A stretch of DNA of 64,000 bases from Streptomyces antarcticus (GCF_026627255.1 NZ_JAPNLM010000001.1:186001-250000); one strand, 5' to 3'. Shown: positions 25,654 through 34,507, counted from the first letter of the stretch. The notes: a model not told the origin generated them from the sequence alone. Program-made: numbers and translations.

Positions 25654-26280
25654 TCACGCCGGGGTGTGCGGGGCCAGGGTGTCGTCCAGGAACTCGCGCA
25701 CGTGGGTGAGGATCGCGGCGCGGTCCAGCGTCGGCAGTCCCACCGCCAGCTGGATGCTGAAGCCGTCGAGGAGGGCCCGGATGCGGGCCGCCACGCGGTC
25801 GGGGTCCACGGGCCGGAACTCGCCGCGCGAGATGCCCTCGGCGAGCAGCGCCACCAGGTCGCGGTGCCAGGCGCCCTCGATGGCGGCCTGCCGGTCGCGC
25901 TCCTGGGGGCCCGCGTTCTGCGAGCGGTTCCAGACCTCCAGCCAGAGCGTCCAGTGCGGGTCGCGGGCGCGGGTGGGGACGTACAGGTCGACGTACGCGC
26001 GCAGGCGCTCGGCCACCGGTCCGCGGCGGGACAGCAGCCCGCGCCGCTCGGCGCCGAGCGCGGCCTCGCTCCACTCCAGGGTCTGCAGCAGGAGCTCGTC
26101 CTTGCTGCCGAAGTAGTAGAGGAGGTGGCCGCTGCTCATGCCGACCTCGCGGCCCAGGCCCGCCATGGTCAGGCCCTCGAGGCCGCGCTCGGCGATCGTG
26201 GCCATGGCGGCGACGAGGACGTCCTCGCGCGGGGGCGCGTTCTTGCGCGCCGCCCGTACCGGTACTCCACCCGCCACCAT
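25654..26280 (-). CDS. TetR-family regulator of the urease-like/agmatine operon
   Basis: 208-residue TetR repressor. The N-terminal helix-turn-helix (about residues 15-62) contains GLTMAGLGREVGMSSGHLLYYFGSKDELL, a form close to BetI-type regulators; the C-terminal ligand domain is not diagnostic. The ATG at 26280 has a GAGGAG site. It starts 18 nt after the agmatine deiminase stop codon, so it is the last gene of the ureAB-ureC-aguA unit and probably controls it through the perfect palindrome at 29945-29973. Ligand is unknown; agmatine, putrescine or a ureido compound would fit. Confidence 0.88.
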   Translation of the reverse strand: MVAGGVPVRAARKNAPPREDVLVAAMATIAERGLEGLTMAGLGREVGMSSGHLLYYFGSKDELLLQTLEWSEAALGAERRGLLSRRGPVAERLRAYVDLYVPTRARDPHWTLWLEVWNRSQNAGPQERDRQAAIEGAWHRDLVALLAEGISRGEFRPVDPDRVAARIRALLDGFSIQLAVGLPTLDRAAILTHVREFLDDTLAPHTPA

Positions 26281-26298
26281 GGACCCACTCCTCGTCGG

Positions 26299-27357
26299 TC
26301 AGACCTTCGGCTGCTGCTGGGTGATGCAGTGGATACCGCCACCCCCGGCGAAAATCGTACGTGCGTCAACCAGTGTCACGGTCCGCTCGGGGAACAGTCC
26401 GCGGAAGATCTCGGCGGCCTCCTCGTCGCGCGGGTCGTCGAAGCAGCACAGGACCACGCCGCCGTTGCAGAGGTAGTGGTTGATGTAGGAGTAGTCCACC
26501 CACTCCCCGTCCTCCTCCAGCACGGTCGGCGCGGGGACCTCCACGACCTCCAGCCGGCGGCCCCGGGCGTCGGTGGACGCCCGCAGGAGCGCGGCGATGG
26601 CCTTGCAGCGCTCGTGGTCCGGGTGGGCCGGGTCGGGCTGGGTGTGCACCATCACCACGCCGGGGCGGGCGAAGGCGGCGACGATGTCGACGTGGCCCTG
26701 GGTGCCGTAGGTGCCGTAGTCGCCGGCCAGGCCGTACGGCAGCCAGAGCGCCTTCGTCGTGCCGAGGTGGGCGTGGATCTCGGCCTCGACCTGGCGGCGG
26801 GTCCAGCCGGGGTTGCGGCCCTCGCCCAGCTGCACGGTGTCGGTGAGCAGGACGGTTCCCTCGCCGTCGACGTGGATGGCGCCGCCCTCGTTGACGAGGG
26901 CGGTGCTGTAGGTGCGGCTGCCGACGAGGTCCGACACGTGCCGGGCGACCTTCTCGTCGTGGTCCCAGCGGGCCCACTCCTGGGCGCCCCAGCCGTTGAA
27001 CGTCCAGTCGACGGCGGCCAGCGCGCCCGCGCCGTCGGTGACGAAGGTCGGGCCGATGTCCCGCATCCAGGCGTCGTCGAGCTCGCGCTCGACCAGCTGT
27101 ACGCCGTCGCCGACGACCGCGCGGGCGGACTCGGCGTCGCCCGGGGACACCACGAGGGTCACGGGCTCGTACGCGGCGACCGCGCGGGCGACGGCCCCCC
27201 ACGCCTCGCGGGCCTCGGCGAGCTCCTGCCCGGTGGTGAAGGTCGGATTCGGGCTGGGCCAGGCCATCCAGGTGCGCTCGTGGGCGGTCCATTCGGCGGG
27301 CATCCGGAATCCGGCGTCGGCGGGCTTGCCGGTGGGGGCGGGCTGTGCTGCGGTCAT
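26299..27357 (-). CDS. aguA: Agmatine deiminase
   Basis: 352-residue guanidine-modifying enzyme of the agmatine/peptidyl-arginine deiminase family. It converts agmatine to N-carbamoylputrescine and ammonia. The N-terminal FRMPAEWTAHERTWMAWP, the central GDYGTYGTQGHVDIVAAF and the C-terminal GGGGIHCITQQQP, with catalytic Cys near residue 344, are all present. The usual next enzyme, the nitrilase-like N-carbamoylputrescine amidase (AguB), is not in the window. It lies 27 nt after ureC and 18 nt before the TetR gene, in one operon. Confidence 0.93.
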   Translation of the reverse strand: MTAAQPAPTGKPADAGFRMPAEWTAHERTWMAWPSPNPTFTTGQELAEAREAWGAVARAVAAYEPVTLVVSPGDAESARAVVGDGVQLVERELDDAWMRDIGPTFVTDGAGALAAVDWTFNGWGAQEWARWDHDEKVARHVSDLVGSRTYSTALVNEGGAIHVDGEGTVLLTDTVQLGEGRNPGWTRRQVEAEIHAHLGTTKALWLPYGLAGDYGTYGTQGHVDIVAAFARPGVVMVHTQPDPAHPDHERCKAIAALLRASTDARGRRLEVVEVPAPTVLEEDGEWVDYSYINHYLCNGGVVLCCFDDPRDEEAAEIFRGLFPERTVTLVDARTIFAGGGGIHCITQQQPKV

Positions 27358-27384
27358 GGCGGGGTCCTTACGGGCAGGGCCGGC

Positions 27385-29118
27385 TTACAGGAAGTACAGG
27401 CGATTGAGGGAGACCGAGTCGGCGGCTTCGGAGCGCAGCGGTTCGCCGTCCAGGGAGACGAGCCCGCTGCGCGCGTCCACATCGACCGCGCCCACCCGCG
27501 AGTTGAGGAGGAGGTCCCCCGGGCCGATCCCGCGGGTGCCGCGGACGGCGACCCGGCGGCGGCGGGTGGGCATCTCGTCGCCGCCGAGCACGGCGGCCGC
27601 GGCGGAGACGAAGGCGACGGAGATGTCGGCCGCGGTCGCCCCGTACGAACCGAACTGCGGGCCGAGGACGAGGGGTTCGCAGGTGTCGGTGGCGGCGTTG
27701 GGGTCGCCGGTGACTCCGTAGGCGGGGAAACCGGACTTGAGGACGAGCTGGGGCTTGGCGCCGAAGAACGCCGGACGCCACAGCACGATGTCGGCGAGTT
27801 TGCCGACCTCGATGGAGCCGATCTCGTGCGCCAGACCGTGGGCGATGGCCGGGTTGATGGTCAGCTTGGCCATGTAGCGCAGGACCCGGGCGTTGTCGTC
27901 GCCCTCGCCGTCACCGGCCAGCGGGCCCAGCTCGCCCTTCATCTTCGCCGCCATCGCGAAGGTCCGGCGGACCGTCTCCCCCGCCCGCCCCATGCCCTGC
28001 GCGTCGGAGGAGGTGATGCCGATCGCCCCGAGGTCGTGCAGGACGTCCTCGGCCCCCATCGTCCCGGCGCGGATCCGGTCACGGGCCATCGCCGCGTCGC
28101 CCGGCAGGTCGGGCTTCAGGTCGTGGACGGAGACGATCATCCCGTAGTGCTCGGCGACCGCGTCCCTGCCGAACGGCAGCGTCGGATTGGTGGAGGAGCC
28201 GATGACGTTCGCCACGCCCGCCATCTTCAGCACGTTGGGGACGTGTCCGCCGCCGCAGCCCTCGATGTGGAAGGCGTGGATGGTCCGCCCGTCCAGGACG
28301 CGCAGGGTGTCCTCCACCGACAGGCACTCGTTGAGGCCGTCGCTGTGCAGGGCCACCTGTACGTCGTACTCCTCGGCCACGCGCAGGGCCGTGTCCAGGG
28401 CACGCGTGTGGGCGCCCATGTCCTCGTGGACCTTGAACCCGGACGCGCCGCCCTCGGCGAGGGCCTCGATCAGCGGGGCCGGGTCCGAGGAGGAACCGCG
28501 GGCGAGGAAACCGATGTTCACCGGCCACGCGTCGAAGGCGTTGAAGGCGTGCTTGAGGGCCCACGGGGAGTTGACGCCGACGCCCCAGACCGGGCCGAAC
28601 TCCTGCCCGATGATCGTGGTGACGCCCGCGGCGAGCGAGGCCTCCATGATCCGCGGGGAGAGCAGGTGGACGTGGGTGTCGACGGCGCCCGCCGTGGCGA
28701 TCAGGCCTTCGCCGGAGACGATCGAGGTGCCGGTGCCGACGACGACGTCGACCCCGTCGAGGGTGTCGGGGTTGCCGGCCCGGCCGATCGCGTGGATCCG
28801 GCCCTCGCGGATGCCGATGGACACCTTGCGGATGCCGAGGACGGCGTCGATGACCAGGACGTTGCTGATGACCACGTCACAGGTGTCACGGACCGCCGCC
28901 GCCTTCAGGTGCAGCCCGTCCCGGGCCGTCTTCCCGAAACCCGCCAGGAACTCGTCCCCCGGCCGCTGCGAGTCCGACTCCACCCGGACGGTGAGCCCGG
29001 AGTCGCCGAGGCGGACCCGGTCCCCGGCGCGGGGGCCGAAGACGGAGGCGTACTCGTGCGGGTCGATGTGCCGGCTGCCGGGGGCGCAGTGGTCGCTGTG
29101 GGGGGTTTGGCGGCTCAT
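27385..29118 (-). CDS. ureC: Urease alpha subunit-like amidohydrolase
   Basis: 577 residues, full urease-alpha length. Nickel ligands are conserved: HVH in DTHVHL, the carbamylated Lys and His in GFKVHEDMG, His in VALHSDGLNE, His in AFHIEGCGGGH and Asp in TSSDAQGMGR. Two changes from the classical enzyme, judged against Klebsiella UreC from memory: the flap VCHHLDP reads SVHDLKP (flap Cys becomes Val, catalytic His kept), and the loop GTHATTCTPGPW is shorter (GVGVNSPW). No ureD/E/F/G accessory gene is nearby. It overlaps ureAB by 4 nt and precedes aguA by 27 nt, so the substrate may be a substituted urea instead of urea. Confidence 0.88.
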   Translation of the reverse strand: MSRQTPHSDHCAPGSRHIDPHEYASVFGPRAGDRVRLGDSGLTVRVESDSQRPGDEFLAGFGKTARDGLHLKAAAVRDTCDVVISNVLVIDAVLGIRKVSIGIREGRIHAIGRAGNPDTLDGVDVVVGTGTSIVSGEGLIATAGAVDTHVHLLSPRIMEASLAAGVTTIIGQEFGPVWGVGVNSPWALKHAFNAFDAWPVNIGFLARGSSSDPAPLIEALAEGGASGFKVHEDMGAHTRALDTALRVAEEYDVQVALHSDGLNECLSVEDTLRVLDGRTIHAFHIEGCGGGHVPNVLKMAGVANVIGSSTNPTLPFGRDAVAEHYGMIVSVHDLKPDLPGDAAMARDRIRAGTMGAEDVLHDLGAIGITSSDAQGMGRAGETVRRTFAMAAKMKGELGPLAGDGEGDDNARVLRYMAKLTINPAIAHGLAHEIGSIEVGKLADIVLWRPAFFGAKPQLVLKSGFPAYGVTGDPNAATDTCEPLVLGPQFGSYGATAADISVAFVSAAAAVLGGDEMPTRRRRVAVRGTRGIGPGDLLLNSRVGAVDVDARSGLVSLDGEPLRSEAADSVSLNRLYFL

Positions 29119-29921
29119 GCGGGGTTTCCTTCCGGGCAGGCCGTGGGTCCGGGGGCGGCTCCGTGCGGGCCGTGGGCGCTGCCGGGGCCGGCGGGGCCGG
29201 CCGGTTCGGTGGGGTCGGCCGGGCCCGCGGGGTCGGCCGGGCCCGCGCCGAGGTATCCGCAGGCCGCCGCTCGGCGCAGGGCCTCCGCCTTGGCGCCGGG
29301 GGCGTCCAGTGGGCCGTCGACCAGCCCCGCGAAGCCGATGGCGATGCGCTCGCCGCCGATCGGGACCAGGCCGACCTCGCCCTCGCCGTGCGGGTCGAAC
29401 CGCACGGAGGAGCCGGCGGGCACGCACAGCCGCATGCCGTAGGCGGCGGCCCGGTCGAAGTCCAGGCGCGGGTTGGCCTCGAAGAAGTGGAAGTGCGAGG
29501 TCACGCTCACCGGGACGGCCGCGGTGTTGCGCACCCGCAGGTGGAGGACCGGCTCCGGCTGCGGAACCCCCGGCCCGGGGACCACGGCGCCCGGGGCGTC
29601 GTCGCCGAGCGGGACGGCGCCCCGGATGGGGGCCGAGACGACCGCGAGGCGGGATCCGTCGTCGAAGACGGCCTCCACGTGCACCTCGGTGACCACGTCG
29701 CAGACGCCGGGCAGGACGTCGTCCGGGCCCAGCACCGAGCGGGCCTCCTCAATGGCCTCCGCCAGCCGCTTCCCGTCGCGCGCGGCCTCGCAGACCGTGT
29801 CCGCGATCAGCGCGGTGGCCTCCGGGACGTTGAGTTTCAGGCCACGGGCCCGTCGGGCCCTGGCCAGTTCCGCAGCGCTGCGGAGCAGCAGCCGGTCGCG
29901 CTCCGTAGGGGTCAGCCGCAC
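29115..29921 (-). CDS. ureAB: Fused urease gamma/beta subunit
   Basis: 268 residues. Residues 1 to about 100 are the gamma subunit (RLTPTERDRLLLRSAAELAR, ARGLKLNVPEATALIADTV, EARSVLGPDDVLPGV). From about 115 follows the beta subunit (HFHFFEANPRLDFDRAAAYG, RLCVPAGSSVRFDPHGEGEV). It ends with an extra Gly/Pro/Ala-rich tail of roughly 50 residues (GPADPAGPADP strings). Gamma-beta fusion is known in Helicobacter and several actinobacteria, so it is not a sequencing error. The GTG start at 29921 has a GAGGTGG site. First gene of the operon, divergent from the NCS1 permease. Confidence 0.9.
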   Translation of the reverse strand: MRLTPTERDRLLLRSAAELARARRARGLKLNVPEATALIADTVCEAARDGKRLAEAIEEARSVLGPDDVLPGVCDVVTEVHVEAVFDDGSRLAVVSAPIRGAVPLGDDAPGAVVPGPGVPQPEPVLHLRVRNTAAVPVSVTSHFHFFEANPRLDFDRAAAYGMRLCVPAGSSVRFDPHGEGEVGLVPIGGERIAIGFAGLVDGPLDAPGAKAEALRRAAACGYLGAGPADPAGPADPTEPAGPAGPGSAHGPHGAAPGPTACPEGNPA

Positions 29922-29944
29922 GCCGATCCACCACCTCTTGAGTC

Positions 29945-29973
29945 GAAGAGTTAGAGCATCACTCTAACTCTTC
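29945..29973. promoter_or_regulatory. Perfect palindrome in the ureAB-permease divergent promoter
   Basis: Two 12-bp arms, GAAGAGTTAGAG and CTCTAACTCTTC, separated by CATCA. It is AT-rich in a 72% GC setting, lies 24 nt upstream of the ureAB start and 104 nt upstream of the permease start, and has the size of a TetR or GntR operator. The TetR at 25654-26280 is the obvious candidate binder. Confidence 0.7.
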
Positions 29974-30076
29974 ATCTCGCGGGGCGGAATCATTGACCTG
30001 GGACACGGGCGTGCGTCACATTGAGTGTCGCTCAAACAGTGCGCGACCACCCCCCGCCCTGCCAAGGGAGTCCCCT

Positions 30077-31501
30077 ATGCCCATCGAACAGCGCGGAGTC
30101 GACACCATCCCCGAGGAGGAGCGGACGAGCGGTCCCCGTGACCTGATATCGATCCTGCTCGGCTCCAACCTCTGCCTCGGTGTGATCGTCTTCGGCTGGC
30201 TGCCCCCGTCCTTCGGACTGGGCCTGTGGCCCTCGGTCACCGCCATCGTGACCGGCACCCTCGTCGGCATCGCCTTCACCGCGCCGCTCGCGCTCGTCTC
30301 CCTGCGCACCGGCACCAACCTCTCCACCTCCAGCGGCGCCCAGTTCGGCGTCCGCGGCCGTCTCGTCGGGTCGGTGGTCGGCCTGCTGCTCTCGCTCGGC
30401 TACACCGCCCTGACCCTGTGGATCGGCGGCGACGTGATGGCCGGCGTCCTCTCCCGGCTCACCGGGCTCCCGGACACGGGCGTCACGCGGGCCGCGATGT
30501 ACGGCGTACTGGCCGTGTGCACCGTCGTCGGGGCCGTCTTCGGCTACCGGCTGCTGCTGCGCATGAGCAAGGTGCTGTCCGTCGGCATGCTGGTGCTGCT
30601 CGCGGTCGGCGTCCTCGCCTACTCCGGCGACTTCACCGCCGCCGCCCCGCCGGACACCCCGTACCTCCTCGGCTCCTTCTGGCCGACCTGGCTGCTCGCC
30701 GCCGTCGCCGCCGGCCTCAGCGGTCCCGTCGCCTTCATCACGCTGCTCGGCGACTACACCCGCTACATCTCCCCCCACCGGCACGGCTCCCGCACGGTGC
30801 TCTGGGCCACGGCCCTCGGCCTGTTCTTCGGCCTGCTGGTCCCGCAGCTGTTCGGCACCTTCACGGCGCTCGCCGCCCGGGCGGGCGCCGAGTACGCCGG
30901 CCCGCTCGTGGCCGCCGCGCCCTCCTGGTACCTGCTCCCGCTGCTCGCCGCGGCCGCGGGCGGTTCGGTGGGCAACGCCGGGCTGATGCTCTACTCCATG
31001 GGGCTCGACCTCGACGCGATCCTCCCCCGGGTCACGCGCACCACGGCCACCCTGGCCGCCGCGGCCGTCGCCACCGCCTTCGTCTTCGTCGGCTCCTTCG
31101 GGTGGAACGCACAGGCCGCGATGACCTCCTTCGTCCTGCTGCTGACCGCGATCGGCACCCCCTGGGCCGTGATCACCCTGATCGGCTACGCGCGCTGCCG
31201 CGGGCGGTACGACGCCGAGGCCCTCCAGGTCTTCAACCGCCGTTCCGTCGGCGGGGTCTACTGGTACCGCGGCGGCTGGAACCCGCGCGCCACCGCCTCC
31301 TGGGCGATCGGCGCCGGGGTCGGCCTGCTCGCCGTGACCACCCCGTTCTACGAGGGCCCGCTGCTGGCCCTGACCGGCGGGGTGGACTGCTCCTTCGTCC
31401 TGTCCGGCCTGGCGGGCGGCCTCGCGTACGCCGCCCTGACCGCCGGCGCCTCCCCGGCCCCGGCCCCCGCCGAGGAGCCGGCGGTGCGGACGGCGGCCTG
31501 A
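30077..31501 (+). CDS. NCS1-family permease (cytosine/purine/hydantoin type)
   Basis: 474-residue inner-membrane transporter with about 12 membrane segments, starting near residue 20 (DLISILLGSNLCLGVIVFGW). The N-terminal pattern, the SGAQFGVRGRLVGS stretch in helix 3 and the long Pro/Gly-rich helices fit nucleobase:cation symporter-1 proteins, which import cytosine, purines, allantoin or hydantoins with H+ or Na+. The exact substrate cannot be read off. The ATG at 30077 has AAGGGAG upstream. Its divergent arrangement with the ureAB-ureC-aguA operon suggests it imports the substrate of that pathway. Confidence 0.88.
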   Translation: MPIEQRGVDTIPEEERTSGPRDLISILLGSNLCLGVIVFGWLPPSFGLGLWPSVTAIVTGTLVGIAFTAPLALVSLRTGTNLSTSSGAQFGVRGRLVGSVVGLLLSLGYTALTLWIGGDVMAGVLSRLTGLPDTGVTRAAMYGVLAVCTVVGAVFGYRLLLRMSKVLSVGMLVLLAVGVLAYSGDFTAAAPPDTPYLLGSFWPTWLLAAVAAGLSGPVAFITLLGDYTRYISPHRHGSRTVLWATALGLFFGLLVPQLFGTFTALAARAGAEYAGPLVAAAPSWYLLPLLAAAAGGSVGNAGLMLYSMGLDLDAILPRVTRTTATLAAAAVATAFVFVGSFGWNAQAAMTSFVLLLTAIGTPWAVITLIGYARCRGRYDAEALQVFNRRSVGGVYWYRGGWNPRATASWAIGAGVGLLAVTTPFYEGPLLALTGGVDCSFVLSGLAGGLAYAALTAGASPAPAPAEEPAVRTAA

Positions 31502-31520
31502 GCCCCCGCCCCCGTACGGC

Positions 31521-31561
31521 GAAGGCCCGCGCCTCCGGAGCTTCCGGGGGCGCGGGCCTTC
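31521..31561 (+). terminator. Terminator downstream of the permease
   Basis: Arms GAAGGCCCGCGCC and GGCGCGGGCCTTC (13 bp, perfect) with a 15-nt loop that itself folds (TCCGGA...TCCGG). Just outside, CCCCCGTAC and GTACGGGGG can extend the stem past a 3-nt bulge. Confidence 0.75.
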
Positions 31562-31628
31562 GTACGGGGGCCTTCGTACGGGGGCCTTCGTACGGGGGCC
31601 TTCGTACGGGGGAGCCTTCGTACGCGGG
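31557..31628. repeat. Tandem repeat of CCTTCGTACGGGGG
   Basis: Four exact 14-bp units (31557-31612) and one imperfect unit (31615-31628). The unit equals the 3' arm of the adjacent terminator plus its extension, so part of the hairpin appears to have been amplified. Convergent between the permease and ilvE. Confidence 0.9.
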
Positions 31629-31643
31629 TCGTACGCGGACGGT

Positions 31644-32729
31644 CTAGCCGAGCGGGTGCATCCAGCCGTGCGCGTCGGCGGCGTGGCCGGTCTGGAGTTC
31701 CAGCAGGGCCTTGCGCAGGCGCATGGTGACCCGGCCGGGCTCGCCGTCGCCCTGGGTCCAGTTGGCGCGCTCGGACTTGACCGAGCCGACCGGGGTGATG
31801 ACGGCGGCGGTGCCGCAGGCGAACACCTCGGTCAGGGTGCCGTTCTCGTTGTCGCGCTTCCAGTCCTCGGTGGTGATCCGGCCCTCCTCGGCGGTGTAGC
31901 CGAGGTCGCGGGCGATGGTGAGGAGGGAGTCGCGGGTGATGCCCGGGAGGAGCGAGCCGGTGAGCTCGGGGGTGACGATGCGGTCGCCGTACACGAAGTA
32001 CAGGTTCATGCCGCCCATCTCCTCGATCCAGCGGTGCTCGACGGCGTCGAGCCAGACCACCTGGTCGCAGCCGTGCGAGGCGGCCTGGGCCTGGGCGACG
32101 AGGGAGGCCGCGTAGTTGCCGCCGGTCTTGGCGGCGCCGGTGCCGCCCTTGACGGCGCGCACGTAGTCCTCGGAGAGCCAGACGGAGACGGGCTTCACGC
32201 CGCCCGGGAAGTAGGCGCCGGCGGGCGAGGCGATGACGATGAAGAGGAACTCGTTGGCCGGGCGGACGCCCAGGCCGACCTCGGACGCGAACATGAACGG
32301 CCGCAGGTACAGCGATGCCTCGCCGGAGTCCGGGACCCAGGCGCGGTCCTGCCGGATCAGCGCGTCGCACGCCGAGATGAACAGGTCGACGGGCAGCTCG
32401 GGCATGGCCATGCGGCGGGCGGAGGTCTGGAACCGCTTGGCGTTGGCCTCGGGGCGGAAGGTGGCCACGGTGCCGTCGGGCTGGCGGTAGGCCTTGAGAC
32501 CCTCGAAGATCGTCTGCGCGTAGTGCAGGGTCATGTTCGCCGGGTCGATCGACAGCGGCGCGTACGGGACCAGCTCGGCGTCGTGCCAGCCGCGGCCCTC
32601 GGTCCACTTGATCGTCACCATGTTGTCGGTGAAGTGGCGGCCGAAGCCGGGGCTGGCCAGGATCGCCTCGCGCTCCGCGTCGGACAGCGGGTTCGAGGAG
32701 GGCTTGAGCTCGATCGTGGGCGTCGTCAT
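31644..32729 (-). CDS. ilvE: Branched-chain amino acid aminotransferase
   Basis: 361-residue PLP enzyme of fold class IV, transferring amino groups between glutamate and the 2-oxo acids of Leu, Ile and Val. The PLP lysine is Lys201 in [27 protein letters not shown] and the C-terminal [10 protein letters not shown] phosphate-binding motif are present; length matches the larger (type II) bacterial BCATs. In its neighbourhood, leuB lies upstream with a terminator between them, so it is likely transcribed from its own promoter in the 225-bp gap. Confidence 0.96.
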   Translation of the reverse strand: MTTPTIELKPSSNPLSDAEREAILASPGFGRHFTDNMVTIKWTEGRGWHDAELVPYAPLSIDPANMTLHYAQTIFEGLKAYRQPDGTVATFRPEANAKRFQTSARRMAMPELPVDLFISACDALIRQDRAWVPDSGEASLYLRPFMFASEVGLGVRPANEFLFIVIASPAGAYFPGGVKPVSVWLSEDYVRAVKGGTGAAKTGGNYAASLVAQAQAASHGCDQVVWLDAVEHRWIEEMGGMNLYFVYGDRIVTPELTGSLLPGITRDSLLTIARDLGYTAEEGRITTEDWKRDNENGTLTEVFACGTAAVITPVGSVKSERANWTQGDGEPGRVTMRLRKALLELQTGHAADAHGWMHPLG

Positions 32730-32900
32730 GAGTGCTTGTCCTTCACCGTTGTGTATGGCGGACCGCGCTCATGCGTACTAGGACGTCCGAGCTTCCCCGT
32801 ATTCAGCGGCCTCGCGTTCGATTATCGCCCGCGCGAGGAGTTCGGTGAAACGGGGGGATTGCGGCCCAGGGGAGATGGTGGCACCCGGGGCCGCACAGGA

Positions 32901-32934
32901 GAAGCCGCCGGGGCGATGACGACCCGGCGGCTTC
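32901..32934 (-). terminator. Terminator downstream of leuB
   Basis: Perfect 12-bp stem (GAAGCCGCCGGG / CCCGGCGGCTTC) with a 10-nt loop, 20 nt past the leuB stop codon. Confidence 0.75.
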
Positions 32935-32954
32935 CTGGAGGTGGAGCGGCCGGG

Positions 32955-33995
32955 TCAGCCGGCTACGCGAGCGGCGAGGGCGTCGCCGATGGCGTCGGTG
33001 GAGCGGAAGGTGCCGTCGCGCTCCGCGAGGTCGGCGGAGACGGCGTCCTCGATGCGGACGGCCTGGGCCTCGTAGCCCAGGTGGCGCAGCAGGAGGGCGA
33101 CGGAGAGGATCGTCGCGGTCGGGTCGGCCTTGCCGGTACCCGCAATGTCCGGGGCCGAGCCGTGGACGGGCTCGAACATGGACGGGAAGGCGCCGGTCGG
33201 GTTGATGTTCCCGGAGGCGGCCAGGCCGATTCCGCCGGTCACGGCGGCGGCCAGGTCGGTGAGGATGTCACCGAAGAGGTTGTCCGTGACGATGACGTCG
33301 AAGCGCTCCGGCTGGGTGACGAAGAAGATCGTCGCGGCGTCGACGTGCAGGTAGTCGGTGGTGACCTCGGGGTACTCCCGGCCGACCGTGTCGAAGACGT
33401 TCTTCCACAGGTGGCCCGCGTACACGAGGACGTTGTTCTTGTGGACCAGCGTCAGCTTCTTGCGGGGGCGGGCGTTCGCCCGCTCGTAGGCGTCACGGAC
33501 GACGCGCTCGACGCCGTACGCCGTATTGACGCTGACCTCGGTGGCGACCTCGGCGGGGGTGCCGGTGCGCAGGGAGCCGCCGTTGCCGGTGTACGGACCC
33601 TCGGTGCCCTCGCGGACCACGACGAAGTCGATCTCCGGACGGCCGGCCAGCGGGGTGGCGGTGTTGGGGAACAGCTTCGACGGGCGCAGGTTGATGAAGT
33701 GGTCGAAGGCGAAGCGGAGCTTCAGCAGCAGACCGCGCTCCAGCACGCCGGACGGGACCGAGGGGTCGCCGATGGCGCCCAGCAGGATCGCGTCGTGGTG
33801 CTTGAGGGCCTCCAGCTCCGCGTCCGGGAGGGTCTCACCGGTGCGGTGCCAGCGCTGGGCCCCGAGATCGTATTGCCTGGTCTCCAGCTTCACATCCTGG
33901 GGCAGGACCGCGGTAAGGACCTTGAGTCCCTGAGCCACGACTTCCTGGCCGATGCCATCACCGGGGATCACTGCGAGATTGATGCTGGTCGACAT
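32955..33995 (-). CDS. leuB: 3-isopropylmalate dehydrogenase
   Basis: 346-residue NAD-dependent decarboxylating dehydrogenase making 2-oxoisocaproate, the leucine precursor. [20 protein letters not shown] at the N-terminus, [15 protein letters not shown], and the signature [20 protein letters not shown] near residue 235 are diagnostic. Length matches the actinobacterial LeuB form. The start ATG at 33995 follows the family; 12 upstream codons are open. Preceded on the same strand by a 43-residue open frame (34116-34247) that may share its transcript. Confidence 0.96.
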   Translation of the reverse strand: MSTSINLAVIPGDGIGQEVVAQGLKVLTAVLPQDVKLETRQYDLGAQRWHRTGETLPDAELEALKHHDAILLGAIGDPSVPSGVLERGLLLKLRFAFDHFINLRPSKLFPNTATPLAGRPEIDFVVVREGTEGPYTGNGGSLRTGTPAEVATEVSVNTAYGVERVVRDAYERANARPRKKLTLVHKNNVLVYAGHLWKNVFDTVGREYPEVTTDYLHVDAATIFFVTQPERFDVIVTDNLFGDILTDLAAAVTGGIGLAASGNINPTGAFPSMFEPVHGSAPDIAGTGKADPTATILSVALLLRHLGYEAQAVRIEDAVSADLAERDGTFRSTDAIGDALAARVAG

Positions 33996-34115
33996 GACGA
34001 AACCGTACTCCGTGTCCCAGCCCTCAGACATATCGCGTCCACGATGTGGACCATCGTGAACGCAACATGCCCGGGGCGGCGGTGGTCGAAGTCCTGCTCA
34101 GCGGCCCTGCCGGGC

Positions 34116-34247
34116 TCAGTGGCCGGTCGAGCCGCCGTTGTCCCGGCGGTCCAGGGCGCGCTGGAGGGCGGCGGCGGCGTTCTTCCGGTCGGAGTCCGCC
34201 GTGGAGGAGTGGCGGACGCGGCGGACGGCAGCGGTGGTGGGGGTCAT
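34116..34247 (-). CDS. Small conserved basic protein (43 aa)
   Basis: Short gene beginning MTPTTAAVRRVRHSS and continuing with DRKNAAAALQRALDRRDN. It has an AAGGAG ribosome site nine nt before the ATG and Streptomyces-like codon use, and from memory similar short frames occur upstream of leuB in other streptomycetes. No domain recognised; the middle is probably an amphipathic helix. It lies 120 nt upstream of leuB on the same strand. Function unknown. Confidence 0.6.
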   Translation of the reverse strand: MTPTTAAVRRVRHSSTADSDRKNAAAALQRALDRRDNGGSTGH

Positions 34248-34507
34248 GGTGATCGACTCCTTGAGATCACGGCGTGGCGGGGCCACGGATGAGGGGTTCC
34301 TTCAAGGCGCCGGAAGAGGCGGGGAGCTGTGCGCCGCAGGGGTTGCCTGCCAGGGGCGCGCGCTCTCGACCGCCATTCGCCGGATCGGCGAGACGTTCGG
34401 CTCCTACAAAGCTAAGCCAGGTCCGGCTGTATGTCTCCGCACTTACTCGGACTTCCTACTATCTGAGACGCCGAACCCGGCCGCGAACCCCTCGCCGGAG
34501 GTCCGTT

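Noticed and set aside
29115..29921. Urease gamma-beta fusion as a frameshift artefact
   Set aside because: Both domains are complete in one frame, and such fusions are known in other bacteria.
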